Below, in pieces: positions 8,836 through 20,860 of a stretch of DNA of 64,000 nucleotides. Every line of letters begins with the position of its first letter. Positions within the stretch are counted from its first letter, which is position 1. Below the pieces are notes generated by a model. It saw nothing but the letters and a program-made list of their open reading frames with translations, was not told the origin of the DNA and did no database searches. A program made the translations under genes and the position numbers. Origin of the DNA: Amanita rubescens (Eukaryota; Basidiomycota; Agaricomycetes; Agaricales; Amanitaceae); assembly GCA_015039365.1 (NCBI GenBank), contig WION01000194.1:39422-103421 (forward strand), in the 5' to 3' direction.

Positions 8836-11803
8836 ATGGTCGTTGAGCCATTTGTCCCCGCAGAAACTCATGGTTCAATGCAAGCTTTGCATCAAGCATC
8901 CGAAGTCTCCGATAGCGAAGCTTCCTCGCCACGCACCTCGGCTTTACCCGACAGTCTCGCTCAACTTTCCCGGACTAGGGCGATTTCAACGCCTATGAAT
9001 ACAGAATGGAGTCATACTCTGCCGCCGAAGGTTACCACCTGCATCGGTTATGCTAAAAATAACACCAATGTGAATTTGTCGGATAGTCGCGGCAATAGAG
9101 CGGTCGGTCATGAGGACAATGTCACACTTTACAGTAATAACATGCAAGGAATCCAAACACGGAGCATGCTATCCGTGGATGATGACGAAGATAATGTACC
9201 ATTGCAAGTTCTCAAAGAACAGGCACGACGGAGTCAATCGCATGCTACAGGACAACTCCCTGGATCGTCCATCGACGAACCAACAGCTGCAGAAAACATG
9301 TCACCTGAAATTGTCATATCTCATCCAGACGATGTGCAGTTTATGCATGAAAAGGGTACGAGTAAATTACGTTCATTACTATTGCATACCCAAGTTTTAT
9401 CTTAGATATGACAGCTTTAAACGACGCAGCCGACTCCGATCGTAACGCTTCCATTGTACTACAGGATTTCCAAAGAGAGGCGCTACAGCCACTGGTGCTG
9501 CCCGATATCGGACCTGCCTCGTCGTTAACGTCTCTTCGGACCGTTAATTCGGATTCGGCATCGCATGAACCTAGCTTTACTTACATTCCGAATTCTTCCA
9601 CGTTATCCTCTCCATTCCCAGCCCGTTCACGTCCTAGTCCCAAAATCGTACTGCCTGTAACTTCGCCTCGCCTCTCATCTCGACGCATAAGCATGCAAGA
9701 CAAGGATGGTAACCTTTGTAGCCTTGCGCTTTTCGCCCACCATCGTTACACGCCATCCTCCACTGCCATTGAAGCTGCCCACACTTCCACCGCTATCGGC
9801 CACCTTTATAACCAATATTGGTCAAAATACTGACAAACGAAAGCGCGATAACCGAGCTAGTATAAGGAGCATGCCTGCTTTGCCACGGAGTGGTACAGGC
9901 CGAGGCGTTGGCGGACATGAAGAAGAAGAGGACCATGAAGATGATATGGAAGACGCTATTGATGAAGAAGGCGATGATGATATTCTGCAAGGTGAAGAAG
10001 AGGGGAGGGCCCTGTCGAGAATCGACCGCTCGGACACGAGATCATCATCTAGCGCCGGCAGCGATTGTAGCATGAGAAACGACTCAAGGACGTCTTCATA
10101 TTCCACGGCTCAAGGAGAAGCGGGACAAGAACAAGAACAGGAACATGTGCAAGAGTCATATAACCGAGGCACCCTGGGAGAGTTTTTGCCCCGGGTGGAC
10201 ACGACGAAACTAGACGTTTCATTTCTAGAAACGCCTCCCACACCATTATTAGAAACAAGCAAGGGTAAAGCGAAAGACATTGATGCCGCTACGCCAACGG
10301 AGCGCTCACAAAGCGATTACTTCTCTTGGGCCGCGGGGGGTACCGCGCGTGCTTCTTCAAGCACGTTGGTGTCAAACAAAAGGTCCTCAATGTATCAGAC
10401 CAGGCCATTGTCATTGGCACGGACCCGTAGTAGTATGACGCCATTACACACGCCTATTCCTGGATTCGCGACCCTAAAAACTCTGCCCCTGCCACCCCTG
10501 GCCGATGCGGCAAGACCTGGCATGTATAAACATGCGTCGCAGAGTATGATCAATGTTAATTTGAAGTCGCATGAAGAGGTACCACCATTACCCGTGAGTG
10601 ACGGCGAGTCGGAGATGGACAATAATGGTGGTGGCCTAACGGAACCTGCGGAGAGCAAAGGGAGAGAAAAGAGGCTTAGCAAGGTGTCCCTAATTGAAGA
10701 ACCACCGTCACCCAAGATCCTACGCCGAAGAAGGTCAATGCCGTCATATTACGGGCCAACCTCACCGCCACCTCCTTATCCGACATTTGCGCCATTCCCG
10801 GGCCCGCGTCGACCGTTGATACAGCCAAGAGAGGACGAAGGGATGGAGAAGCTCCCACCTTACAATAACGATATTTACTTAAAGGCGATATTGCCACGGA
10901 AGATGGAGTTTTCAAAGCCGGGTGTGCAAGCCAAAGACAGGAAGTGGAGAAGAGTTATTTGTGTATTGGAAGGGACGATGTTTCGAGTGTATCGGTGTCC
11001 AGCGAGCGTCGCAGGGGTATCGGCCATTGAGAGCTGGTGGGAGAGAAAGGTGGGTGTGGGTGACGTGAGTAATTTCACGTCCCCACACATCACTGCGACG
11101 ACTATCATCCATGGGCCGTCTGCCCGTTCAGCGGGAGGGTCGGGAGGGTTGGGAGACGATCAAAACAAGGAGGAACCACGGAACCTGCCTAGGGCGACTA
11201 TAGCGATAACACCAAAGACGGAGCCTAAGCGATCGAGACTGACTGTGCCTTTCCTCAAGTCGGTGAAGGCGCACGTGCGGTCTCGTAGCGACGGTTCACA
11301 TGAAGCCTTAAGGCCGGATTCATCGCGGGGGTCGGTGAACTATATGAGGACGCCTGGGGGTAGTTTGTCTTCTCGGGCGCCTTCACCTGCGTCAGGGGTT
11401 ATGTCGTCGGCGGGATCGACACGGTCGAGTAACAACGGGATGCAGCAGTCCGTGTCGCGATCGACGACTCGGGATGATGTTCCGGATCCGGATCCGGCGG
11501 ACCTGATCAAGACGTACTCGCTGCAGCGTGCAGAATGTGGGCTTGGGCTTGATTATACGAAGCGGAATAATGTGATCCGAGTGAAGATGGATGGAGAGCA
11601 GTTTCTTGTACAAACAAAGGAACCGATGGAAGTGGTTGCATGGATAGAAGGGATTCAAACTGGGACGAATGTAGCGCTTGACTTGGATGAGCGGGTTATG
11701 CCACGAGGACCATTGTTCCCTAGGTGGGTGAGCAATTATGATTATAAAATGACGCTGATGGCGGGACAGGCGACGGAGACGGCGACGAGTAGTAGTAACG
11801 TAG
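8836..11803 (+). CDS. large PH-domain protein with poly-Arg C-terminus
   Basis: Exon 1 is 8836-9355 and exon 2 starts at 9406 (join gives Asp). Exon 2 runs to a donor at 9709; the next acceptor is uncertain, probably just before 9857. The main exon runs to 11723, a 46-nt intron follows, and the last exon is 11770-11803. The N-terminal half is low-complexity, rich in Ser, Thr, Pro and acidic runs (EEEEDHEDD), with no folded domain seen. A PH domain starts near 10890 (LPRKMEFSKPG, then DRKWRRVICVLEGTMFRVYRC). It is interrupted by a Ser-rich insert of roughly 160 residues and resumes with YSLQRAECGLGLDY, IRVKMDGEQFLVQT and VVAWIEGIQTG. This split-PH layout is common in basidiomycetes. After splicing, the protein ends RGPLFPRRRRRRR-VVVT. 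PH domains bind phosphoinositides, so a membrane adaptor role is inferred. Confidence 0.75.
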
Positions 11804-12000
11804 ATAGGCTAAGTAGTAATATTTCCCACGGTGTTATCAGGACAGCTGTCGCATCGATTCAGAAAATTGGCCTTCATCACTCCGCTCTCACTGACGACCT
11901 CTCTCTTCCCGACGATTCTCCACTTCCCCCCTACCTCACACTTCCAACATCACACGATTCAACACAATAACCGAACCTTTAACTACTACCGAATCAAACC

Positions 12001-13729
<1,729 letters not shown>

Positions 13730-14439
13730 TGAATTGTAAAAAAAACGTTACTATAGGACGACGGAGAGCTGGGGGGTGGAGCTGCATCATCAGGTTCATC
13801 ATCTTTGATGGGACGGGGACCGTTTTAACCCCTTGTTATTCATTCACTCTTTTCCTTTCTCGATGTGTGTTGGGTGTGCTTAATTCTTGTTCTTCTTTGA
13901 CTGTTATTTCTTTCCTTCTTCTTTTCCCTTTATCCCACCTATTCCGCCCGTGTTGCCTCCTACCTACCCTTCTTCCCCTGTCTGTGCAATTCTATATATA
14001 TACTCTCCGTGCCTTGTTCTTTTTTTTTCTCACTGTTTTTTTACTGTCAGTTGGTACTCAGTACGTTCCTGGCACAATCCAATACACATATATATATCGA
14101 ACAATTTTAATACTCGGGATTGCGTTCCGTTGGTGTCATCAGCGTTGCGACGCGCGGGGGAATTATCGTGTCACGGCAATGATGGCCTTACTACGCACCG
14201 GCCGATCACTTCCACTCCTTTGACAGCATTTATATATAGGTGTACCGACACCTGACGTTAACTGCGTTGTTTACAGCAGATAACTCACACATTAATAGTA
14301 TCGTCATCTCAGATAGGCCATCCAAAACACGAACTTTTCAAAGTCCCGGGCCAAGATTACAGCAGCATCAATATAGATACGACTCTGCCGGCGAATCGCG
14401 ATGCGCGTTTCAGAGAGTCGAGGCCCTCTCCTCAGTGAC
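13730..14439. other. intergenic, PP1 3' region and P450 upstream block
   Basis: T-rich 3' flank of PP1, then a block at about 14045-14190 (TTACTGTCAGTTGGTAC, ATTGCGTTCCGTTGGTGTCATC, GCGTTGCGACGCGCGGG) that recurs upstream of P450 copy 3 at about 20418-20540. It is therefore part of the duplicated P450 unit. In the downstream copy this block is the 5' end of the minus-strand reading frame 19795-20487; here only its start remains. Confidence 0.5.
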
Positions 14440-14453
14440 CGTTTTTTAAAACG
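14440..14453 (+). promoter_or_regulatory. palindromic promoter element of P450 copy 1
   Basis: CGTTTTTTAAAACG, arms CGTTTT/AAAACG, ends 31 bp before the ATG at 14484 within a block GACCGTT..AAACGTCTT that is conserved before copies 2 and 3. Confidence 0.45.
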
Positions 14454-14483
14454 TCTTTCCGCCGGTTCTTGCCATTGAACTTC

Positions 14484-16782
14484 ATGCCATTATCCTCCGT
14501 GATTGAGCTCGCTCCGCTGTGTCTTGTGGTTTGGTTGGTGAGCGTCTTGTATCGCCAATGGACGTCGGTTCGTGATGCTCTGAGAGACATTGGGTGAGTT
14601 GCGGTGGCTGGTATTTGACGAAGGTTTACTGACGACGTACTATAGGGATGTACCTGGAAAAGGTATCTTCTGGATGCACCCAAAACATTTGGTTACGATG
14701 GTTGTGGCGCCTTGGTTCCCCAGGCCAGGGGGTATAGGACAGCTTTTTGGAAAGTTCTCAGGTATGTTACGATTCGTACTTTGAAAAGAGTTTTGGATGC
14801 TGATGCTAATGCAGTGTACAAAAAGTATGGAACGACGTGTTTGTCATCTGTGTGTTTCTGGACATCTATGCCGGTTTATTTTGTATCCGATGCTGATGCG
14901 TTTCGAACTATCAATAATGAGCGGAGGATATTTGATAAGGAACCCTTCAAGTTGGTGAGTTAGTGTCGAGATCTTTTCTAGAGGTGGTGACGTGATGCGA
15001 ATGAAAAGATCGATATTTATGGGAAAAATATCGTCTCGACAACGGGGAGCGAGTGGAAAAGACATAGAGCGGTGGTAAGAAACGCTTTCAATGAGGTAGA
15101 TCGTTCGCTGGTGCCCCTTGGTTATTGTATTGACGCTCCGATCTTTAGGCTAACAACTCGCACGTATGGGCAGAAACATGTAGAATCATAAACCAGTGGT
15201 TTTCTACTGTAGACTCCAAACCAGAACAACCTGTCGATTGTCTGAGTGTATTCACGCAGGCATGTCTTTCCTTCTCTACCCTGGGTTGGAAAAGCAGCTC
15301 ATGACGAGAATAAAGATTGCGTTTCTTGTTATCGCTTCGGCTGGTTTTGGCAGGAGAATCGATTTCAACGATTCTCTCGACCTGACCGCCGCGCCGGTCA
15401 TAAACAAGGAATATACACCCGGTTCGGCGAAACCGATGTACACCCTCGGAAGCTCCCTTACAACGGCTGTTCGTGGAGTCATGATCCGCGGTCTGACACC
15501 CCTTTTTGCTTACCCCATCGCGAAATACATACGTATCCCGTTCATTTCCCGTATGCTGGAAGAGACCACGATAGGTTTCGGCTCGCTCAGGACGCATATG
15601 GAGGATATCATATCTAATGCCCGGGTTGAATTGCTTGGTGAACACGCAGAGGAAGACTGCAAACCTCGAGCCAGGAATAACGACGCGGGCGCGGCTTTGC
15701 TGAAGAATCTCGCCCAATCTAATGCAGAGGAGGAATTCGGAAACGATAAGTTAACGGATGATGAGATCATGTCCGATACGTTTGTGAGTAGTAACTAAAG
15801 CAATTTGTCATCGGGCTAATTTAGAGGTAGGTGTTCCTGCTAGCGGGGCATGGTAAGATATTTTTTTGCGAACGGTGCTAATGCTAAACCTAATTGTGAA
15901 GAATCTACGTCCCACGCGCTCTGTTTCATGATTTGTTTGCTTGCCCTGCATCCTGAAGCACAGGCCAAGGTGTATGCGGAAGCTTGCGAGTTATGGCCAG
16001 AGGCACCTTCGCTCGATGCTCCTCCCGTGTGTATTTCGCTTCGCAAATGGTAGAATTGCTTAATCACAATTTCAGGAGTATAAAGGCTCATTGCCCCACC
16101 TCGTGCGTACCGAACATACTTTTGTATTGGATTTTTGGCAATTACATGACCAGGAATACACCACCGCAGTGTTTCATGAATCTCTGCGTTTATTTCCACC
16201 GGTGGTTCGACTCATGAAAAGTGTCTTTACGGATACCATCCTCAAAACCCGTCGGTTCACTACCAACACAGATGGCCCATTGGACAATGTGGAAGTGGTA
16301 AACACACCTATCAAGGCCGGGGGCATCGTCGTGTTAGATATACTCGGGGTGCATAATAATCGTAAGTGTTATTTAGATGTTAGGGCGATTTGGTACGAAC
16401 GTCAGTCCAGCAATTCACTGGGGTGAAGATGTTGACAAGTTCAAGCCTGAACGTTTCATCGACACCGAAACGTACAAGTGGCCCCGAGATGCATGTACGT
16501 CCATTGACACTGTTATCAATGTCTTGACTATAACACCTGGTAGTCTGCGCGTTCGCTCAAGGTCAGCGGAGCTGCATTGGGCAGCGTTTCGCGGTAACGG
16601 AGGCGGTTTGTATCGTTGCTAATTTGGTCCGCCGATACGAAATCTTAGTTCCTGCCAACTTGGAGTCAAAGCCTAAAGTAGAGCAGGAGAAGGAATTACT
16701 AGAGTGTACACTAAAACTGACGGTTACCCCAAAGAATGCGCGGGTGCGACTGAGGAAGAGGGTAACCAAGCGTGGCGCTTAG
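14484..16782 (+). CDS. cytochrome P450, tandem copy 1
   Basis: Twelve exons can be read with all junctions in phase; about 540 residues. An N-terminal membrane anchor (LAPLCLVVWLVSVLY) is followed by the Pro-rich hinge and DVPGKGIFW. P450 signatures follow in order: WKRHR (C helix WxxxR), LLAGHEST (I helix, the Glu/Thr pair of oxygen activation, split by an intron after AGH), HESLRLF (K helix ExxR), KPERFID, and FAQGQRSCIG (FxxGxRxCxG, haem-ligand Cys). It is an ER-anchored microsomal monooxygenase, substrate unknown. Fifth intron, 15260-15297, uses a GC donor (CAG|GCATGT) and is only 38 nt if the first acceptor is used. Ninth intron, 16103-16153, is 51 nt without an in-frame stop, so its retention would add 17 residues. 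The exon after intron 3 is shorter than in the other copies (IDIYGKN, lacking the -EPL/I- residues). CYP family number not assignable by eye. Confidence 0.87.
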
Positions 16783-17241
16783 AGCCCTGGAGCTACTAGG
16801 TGAGATATATTGAATGGTCATTGACTTGCACGCGCCAGCTAAGACTGGTGAATTTTTATAGCACTCCATCCAATTCGCGCGATTCTACAAATGTACATAT
16901 AGGAGTAGCCTCGATACTGTGATACATTTTTCATACGAACGTAACATGTAAAAATTAGACAGACGTATGTGATTGAAATGTGGGAAGTAAGTAGTTTGCT
17001 AAATGCGTTGAGAGTAAGTTGCGTTGTCACTTGTCTACCGTGAGATCAAACGAGACCAGCAGTCGCTCGGCCTCCGGCTCTCCGTGATCTACGTAAATCT
17101 CGCTGCTAAAAGGGTTTGGCATCATCATCGATCTTCTCGGATAGGCCGTCCAAAATGCGAATACTACTGTTTCGAAGCTCAAGGTTGCCGCATAGATACG
17201 ACTCTGCCGGGTCCCGGTGATGAGTCGAGCCCCTCCTTGAC
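16783..17241. other. intergenic between P450 copies 1 and 2
   Basis: The first part (16800-17030) is a diverged copy of the flank found after copy 2 (19610-19900): GACTTGCACG, CATCCAATTCGC, GGAGTAGCCT-GATACTGTGAT and TTTTTCATACGAACGTA recur in order. In the copy-2 flank this sequence overlaps the 3' end of the minus-strand frame 19795-20487, so a remnant of that frame is present here. The second part is the copy 2 promoter. Confidence 0.5.
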
Positions 17242-17254
17242 CGTTTTAAAAACG
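17242..17254 (+). promoter_or_regulatory. palindromic promoter element of P450 copy 2
   Basis: CGTTTTAAAAACG ends 28 bp before the ATG at 17282, embedded in TTGACCGTTTTAAAAACGTC, aligned with the elements before copies 1 and 3. Confidence 0.45.
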
Positions 17255-17281
17255 TCTTCTCACCGGTTCTTGTTGAACTTC

Positions 17282-19606
17282 ATGTTATCCTCCGTGATTG
17301 AGCTCGCTCCGGTTTGTCTTGCGGTGTGGTTGGTGAGCGTCTTGTATCGCCAATGGACGCTGGTTCGTGGTACTCTGAGAGATATTGGGTGAGTTGCGGT
17401 GGTAGTGTGCCGTCGGGATTGACTTGACGAAGTACTGGCAATGTAGGGATGTACCTGGAAAAGGAATCGCCTGGATACGCCCAGACAGTATGGCTTCGAT
17501 GGTTGCTGCACCTTGGTTCCCCAGGCCTGGTCATATAGGTCACTATTTTGGAAAGTTCTCAGGTATGTTACTTGGTATCCAAGACTCGGACTTGAAGAGT
17601 GTTGCATGCTGATGCTAAATATCAAATGCAGTGTTCAAAAAGTACGGAACGACGTGTTTGTCATCTGTGTCTTTCTGGTCATCTATTCCGGTTTATTTTG
17701 TATCTGATGCTGATGCGTTTCGAGTTATCAACAATGAGCGAGGGGTATTTGGGAAGGATGTCGAGAGGGTGAGTGACGTCAAGATGTTTGGCGATGTGAC
17801 AATTTTGATCGAATGGAAAGCTCGAGGGGCTCAATATTTATGGAAAAAATATTGTCTCGACAACGGGGAGCGAGTGGAAAAGGCATAGAGTGGTGGTCAG
17901 AAGTGCGTTCAATGAGGTAGATCGATCGCCGGTACCCGTTTGGTTATTATATTGATTGACGCACCGATCTTTAGGCCAACAACTCGCACGTATGGGCAGA
18001 AACATGTAGAATCATAAACCAGTGGTTTATCACTGTAGACTCCGAACCGGAACAACCTATCGATTGTTTGAGCGTGTTCATGCAGGCATGTCCTTCTGTA
18101 CCCTGGTTCGGAAACGTAGCTCATGGTGAGAATAAAGATTACATTTCTTGTTATCGCTTCGGCCGGTTTTGGAGCGAGGATTGATTTCAACGATTCTCTT
18201 GACCTGACCGGCGCACCGGTCATAGACAATGAATATACACCTGGTTCGGCGAAACCGATGTACACCTTCGGAAGCTCCCTTACAACGGCTGTTCGTGGAA
18301 TCGGAATCCGCGCTCTGACACCCCTTTTTGCTTACCCCATCGCGAAATACATACGTATCCCGTTCATTTCCCGTATCCTGGAAGAAACTACGATAAGCTT
18401 TGGCTCGCTCAAGATACATATGCAGGATATCATATCTAATGCCCGGGATGAATTGCTCAGTGAACACGCAGAGAAATACTGCGAACCTCGAACGGATTTA
18501 GACAGGAACAACGACGCGGGCGCGGCTTTGCTAAAGAATCTCGTCCGATCTAATGCAAAGGAATTCGGAAGCGATATGTTAACAGATGACGAGATTGTGT
18601 CCGATACGTTTGTGAGTGGTAACTAGAGCAATTTGTCATCGGGCTGATTTAAAGGTAGGTGTTCCTGCTGGCGGGGCATGGTAAGATGTTTTTGCGAACG
18701 GTGCTAATGCTAAATGTAATGGTGAAGAAACTACGGCTCGCGTGCTCTGTTTCATGGTTTGTTTGCTCGCTCTGCATCCCGAAGCACAGGCCAAGGTGTA
18801 TGCCGAAGCTTGCAAGTTATGGCCAGAGGCACCTTTACTCGGTGCCCCTCCTGTGCGTGTTTCCCTCGGCAGGTAGTAGAATTACTTAATCACAATTTCA
18901 GGAGTATAAAGGCTCATTGCCCCATCTCGTGCGTATTGAACATGCTTTTGTATTGGATTATAGGCAATTCACATGGCCAGGAATACACCACCGCAGCGTT
19001 TTATGAGTCTATGCGTTTATTTTCACCGCCGATTCGACTCATGAGAACTGCCTTTTCGGATACCATCCTTAAAACTCGTCGGTTCACTACCAACACAGAC
19101 GGTTCATTAGACAATGTGAAAGCGGTAAACACACCTATCAAGGCCGGGAGCGTGATCATGTTAGATATACACGGGCTGCACTATAATCGTAAGTGTTATT
19201 TAGATATTAGGACGATTTGGTATGAACCTCAGTGCAGCAATTCACTGGGGTGAAGATGTTGACAAGTTCAAGCCTGAACGTTTTATCGACACCGAAACAT
19301 ACAAGTGGCCCCGAGATGCATGTACGTCCATTGACTCTTTTCAATGTCTGACTATAACATTTGGTAGTCTCCGGGTTCTCTCAAGGCCAGCGGGGCTGCA
19401 TTGGGGAGCGTTTCGCGGTAACGGAGGCGGTTTGTATTGTTGCTAATTTGGTCCGCCGATACGAAATTTTAGTTCCTGCCAACTTGGAGTCGAAGCCGAA
19501 AGTAGAGCAGGAGAAGGAATTACTAGAGTGTGTACTAAAATTGTCGGTTACCCCAAAGAATGCGCGGGTGCGACTGGCAAAGAGGGTAACCAAGCGTGGC
19601 GCTTAG
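17282..19606 (+). CDS. cytochrome P450, tandem copy 2
   Basis: Same 12-exon layout as copy 1. Start MLSSVIELAPVCLAVWLVSVLY (membrane anchor). Key motifs intact: WKRHR, LLAGHETTA (I helix), YESMRLF (ExxR), KPERFID, and FSQGQRGCIGERF for the haem site, with Gly before Cys and Glu after the motif where copies 1, 3 and 4 have Ser and Gln. The GC-donor intron 18086-18119 is 34 nt. An apparent one-base insertion relative to copies 1 and 3 near 18975 falls inside the ninth intron (52 nt here) and does not break the gene. Closest relatives are copies 1 and 3. Confidence 0.86.
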
Positions 19607-19794
19607 AGCCCTGAAATTTGGTGAGATACAGTGAAGGACATTGACTTGCACGTACTAAGACTGGCAAATTTTTACTAGTAAAGCGCTACATCCAATTCGC
19701 ACGATCCTCCATCGTGCTTCACCGAGTCCAGAAAGAACTCTGGGTTGACATTATCTCCCTCTTTTAGGCAACCAGGGCTTCTTCGATGCTTCAA
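19607..19794. other. P450 copy 2 3' flank
   Basis: Short flank with words shared by the flanks of copies 1 and 3 (ACATCCAATTCGC, TTCACCGAGTC). No gene. Confidence 0.4.
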
Positions 19795-20487
19795 TTACTC
19801 TGAAAGGAGTAGCCTTGATACTGTGATATTTTTCATACGAACGTACCATGTGATTGAAAGTCTGCTGTCAGCTCGAAATGCGTTGAGCGTTGTCAATTGC
19901 CGCGTACCCCAGTGACGGACTAACTCTTTCTTTGCCACTCTGGTCACCATTTTTCTAGCGACGTTCCCTTGATGCACACTGACGTTGATCTGCACAAGCG
20001 TATGAAGTCGCAATAGTGGTGCATATACTCCGAAATTCGATTCATCGCAGTTTGAAAGAACGTAAATATACAACCAATCATACGAGAGGAGTCCAGAAGC
20101 TGAGACTCGAAGGGTTTCTTCGGTGCGTCCATGTGCCAGTACTAAGGTGACGCGCTCTGTATAACCATCTATGATGTATCGGCCTGGTTGGGCTTCGTCA
20201 TCGAGTAAGTCAAAGAATTCTCGGGTGCGGTCAATTTTGAGCCGTAGTAGGAAGTTGTCATCGGGGAGGTCCTTCCTGGGTGTGCGCAGTGATAGTGCGT
20301 AACGCGGGCCGTGTAGGTTGCCAAACGGAGGTTGCACCCTATGACCAGTGGGGATGGCCTGAAAAAAAAATCCATGGCGCCTCGATCGGTTGTTTGAAAC
20401 CATCTTGGCAACTTTTTTTACTGTCGGTTCGTCAGCACATTTCTGGCACGATCGTTTAATGCTCGGACTGCGTTCCGTTGGTGTCAT
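19795..20487 (-). CDS. uncharacterised protein between P450 copies, possibly real
   Basis: A single open frame of 230 residues opposite to the P450s. The start MTPTERSPSIKRSCQKCADE is followed by a middle part with a regular alternation that looks folded (GPRYALSLRTPRKDL, NFLLRLKIDRTREFF, GRYIIDGYTERVTLVLAHG, LLSYDWLYIYVLSNC). I do not recognise the family. No signal peptide, membrane segment or catalytic motif is clear. Pieces of the same sequence recur beside the other P450 copies: its first codons near 14100-14180, its last part near 16830-17030, and a diverged version at 23513-23752 (FYTLVHIN versus LHTLVQIN). It was therefore duplicated with the P450 genes and only this copy stayed open. 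Length and repeated association argue for a former or present gene, but expression evidence is needed. Confidence 0.45.
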   Translation of the reverse strand: MTPTERSPSIKRSCQKCADEPTVKKVAKMVSNNRSRRHGFFFQAIPTGHRVQPPFGNLHGPRYALSLRTPRKDLPDDNFLLRLKIDRTREFFDLLDDEAQPGRYIIDGYTERVTLVLAHGRTEETLRVSASGLLSYDWLYIYVLSNCDESNFGVYAPLLRLHTLVQINVSVHQGNVARKMVTRVAKKELVRHWGTRQLTTLNAFRADSRLSITWYVRMKNITVSRLLLSE

Positions 20488-20821
20488 CTGTCCATCAGCG
20501 TTGCAACGCGCGGGCGGCGTTATTATGTCACGGCGATGACAATTGAATATTGAATATTGATTGACCGTAACTAGATCTCAGTGTCATCTTTATAGTGTAC
20601 GCTATACTCTGCTATACTGTACGAAGGCTGGTACGTGTTCAAGACCTCCGGCATGTCCGAACCTGGTAACGCTAACTAAGTTATTTACAGGATGAGTCAA
20701 CATGCATTGCTAAAAGTGAGTATGACGTCGTCATTTATAGAACTTTCCGAAGATTACAGCATGTAGATCCGAATCTGCTACTGCGATGCGCGTTTCAGAG
20801 ACGGCGAGCCCGCACCTTGAC

Positions 20822-20833
20822 CGTTCTTAAACG
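20822..20833 (+). promoter_or_regulatory. palindrome-like promoter element of P450 copy 3
   Basis: CGTTCTTAAACG ends 28 bp before the ATG at 20861; arms are shortened (CGTT/AACG) compared with copies 1 and 2. Confidence 0.4.
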
Positions 20834-20860
20834 TCTTCATGGCGGTTCTTGTTTAACTTC

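Noticed and set aside
11804..11970. Extension of the PH-domain protein to a stop at 11970
   Set aside because: Intron 11724-11769 gives the poly-Arg terminus seen in related proteins; the remaining pyrimidine-rich sequence is better explained as the leader of the PP1 gene.
18970..18990. Apparent one-base insertion breaking P450 copy 2
   Set aside because: Copy 4 shows that this segment is an intron (GTG..CAG) in all copies, so the length difference is not in coding sequence.
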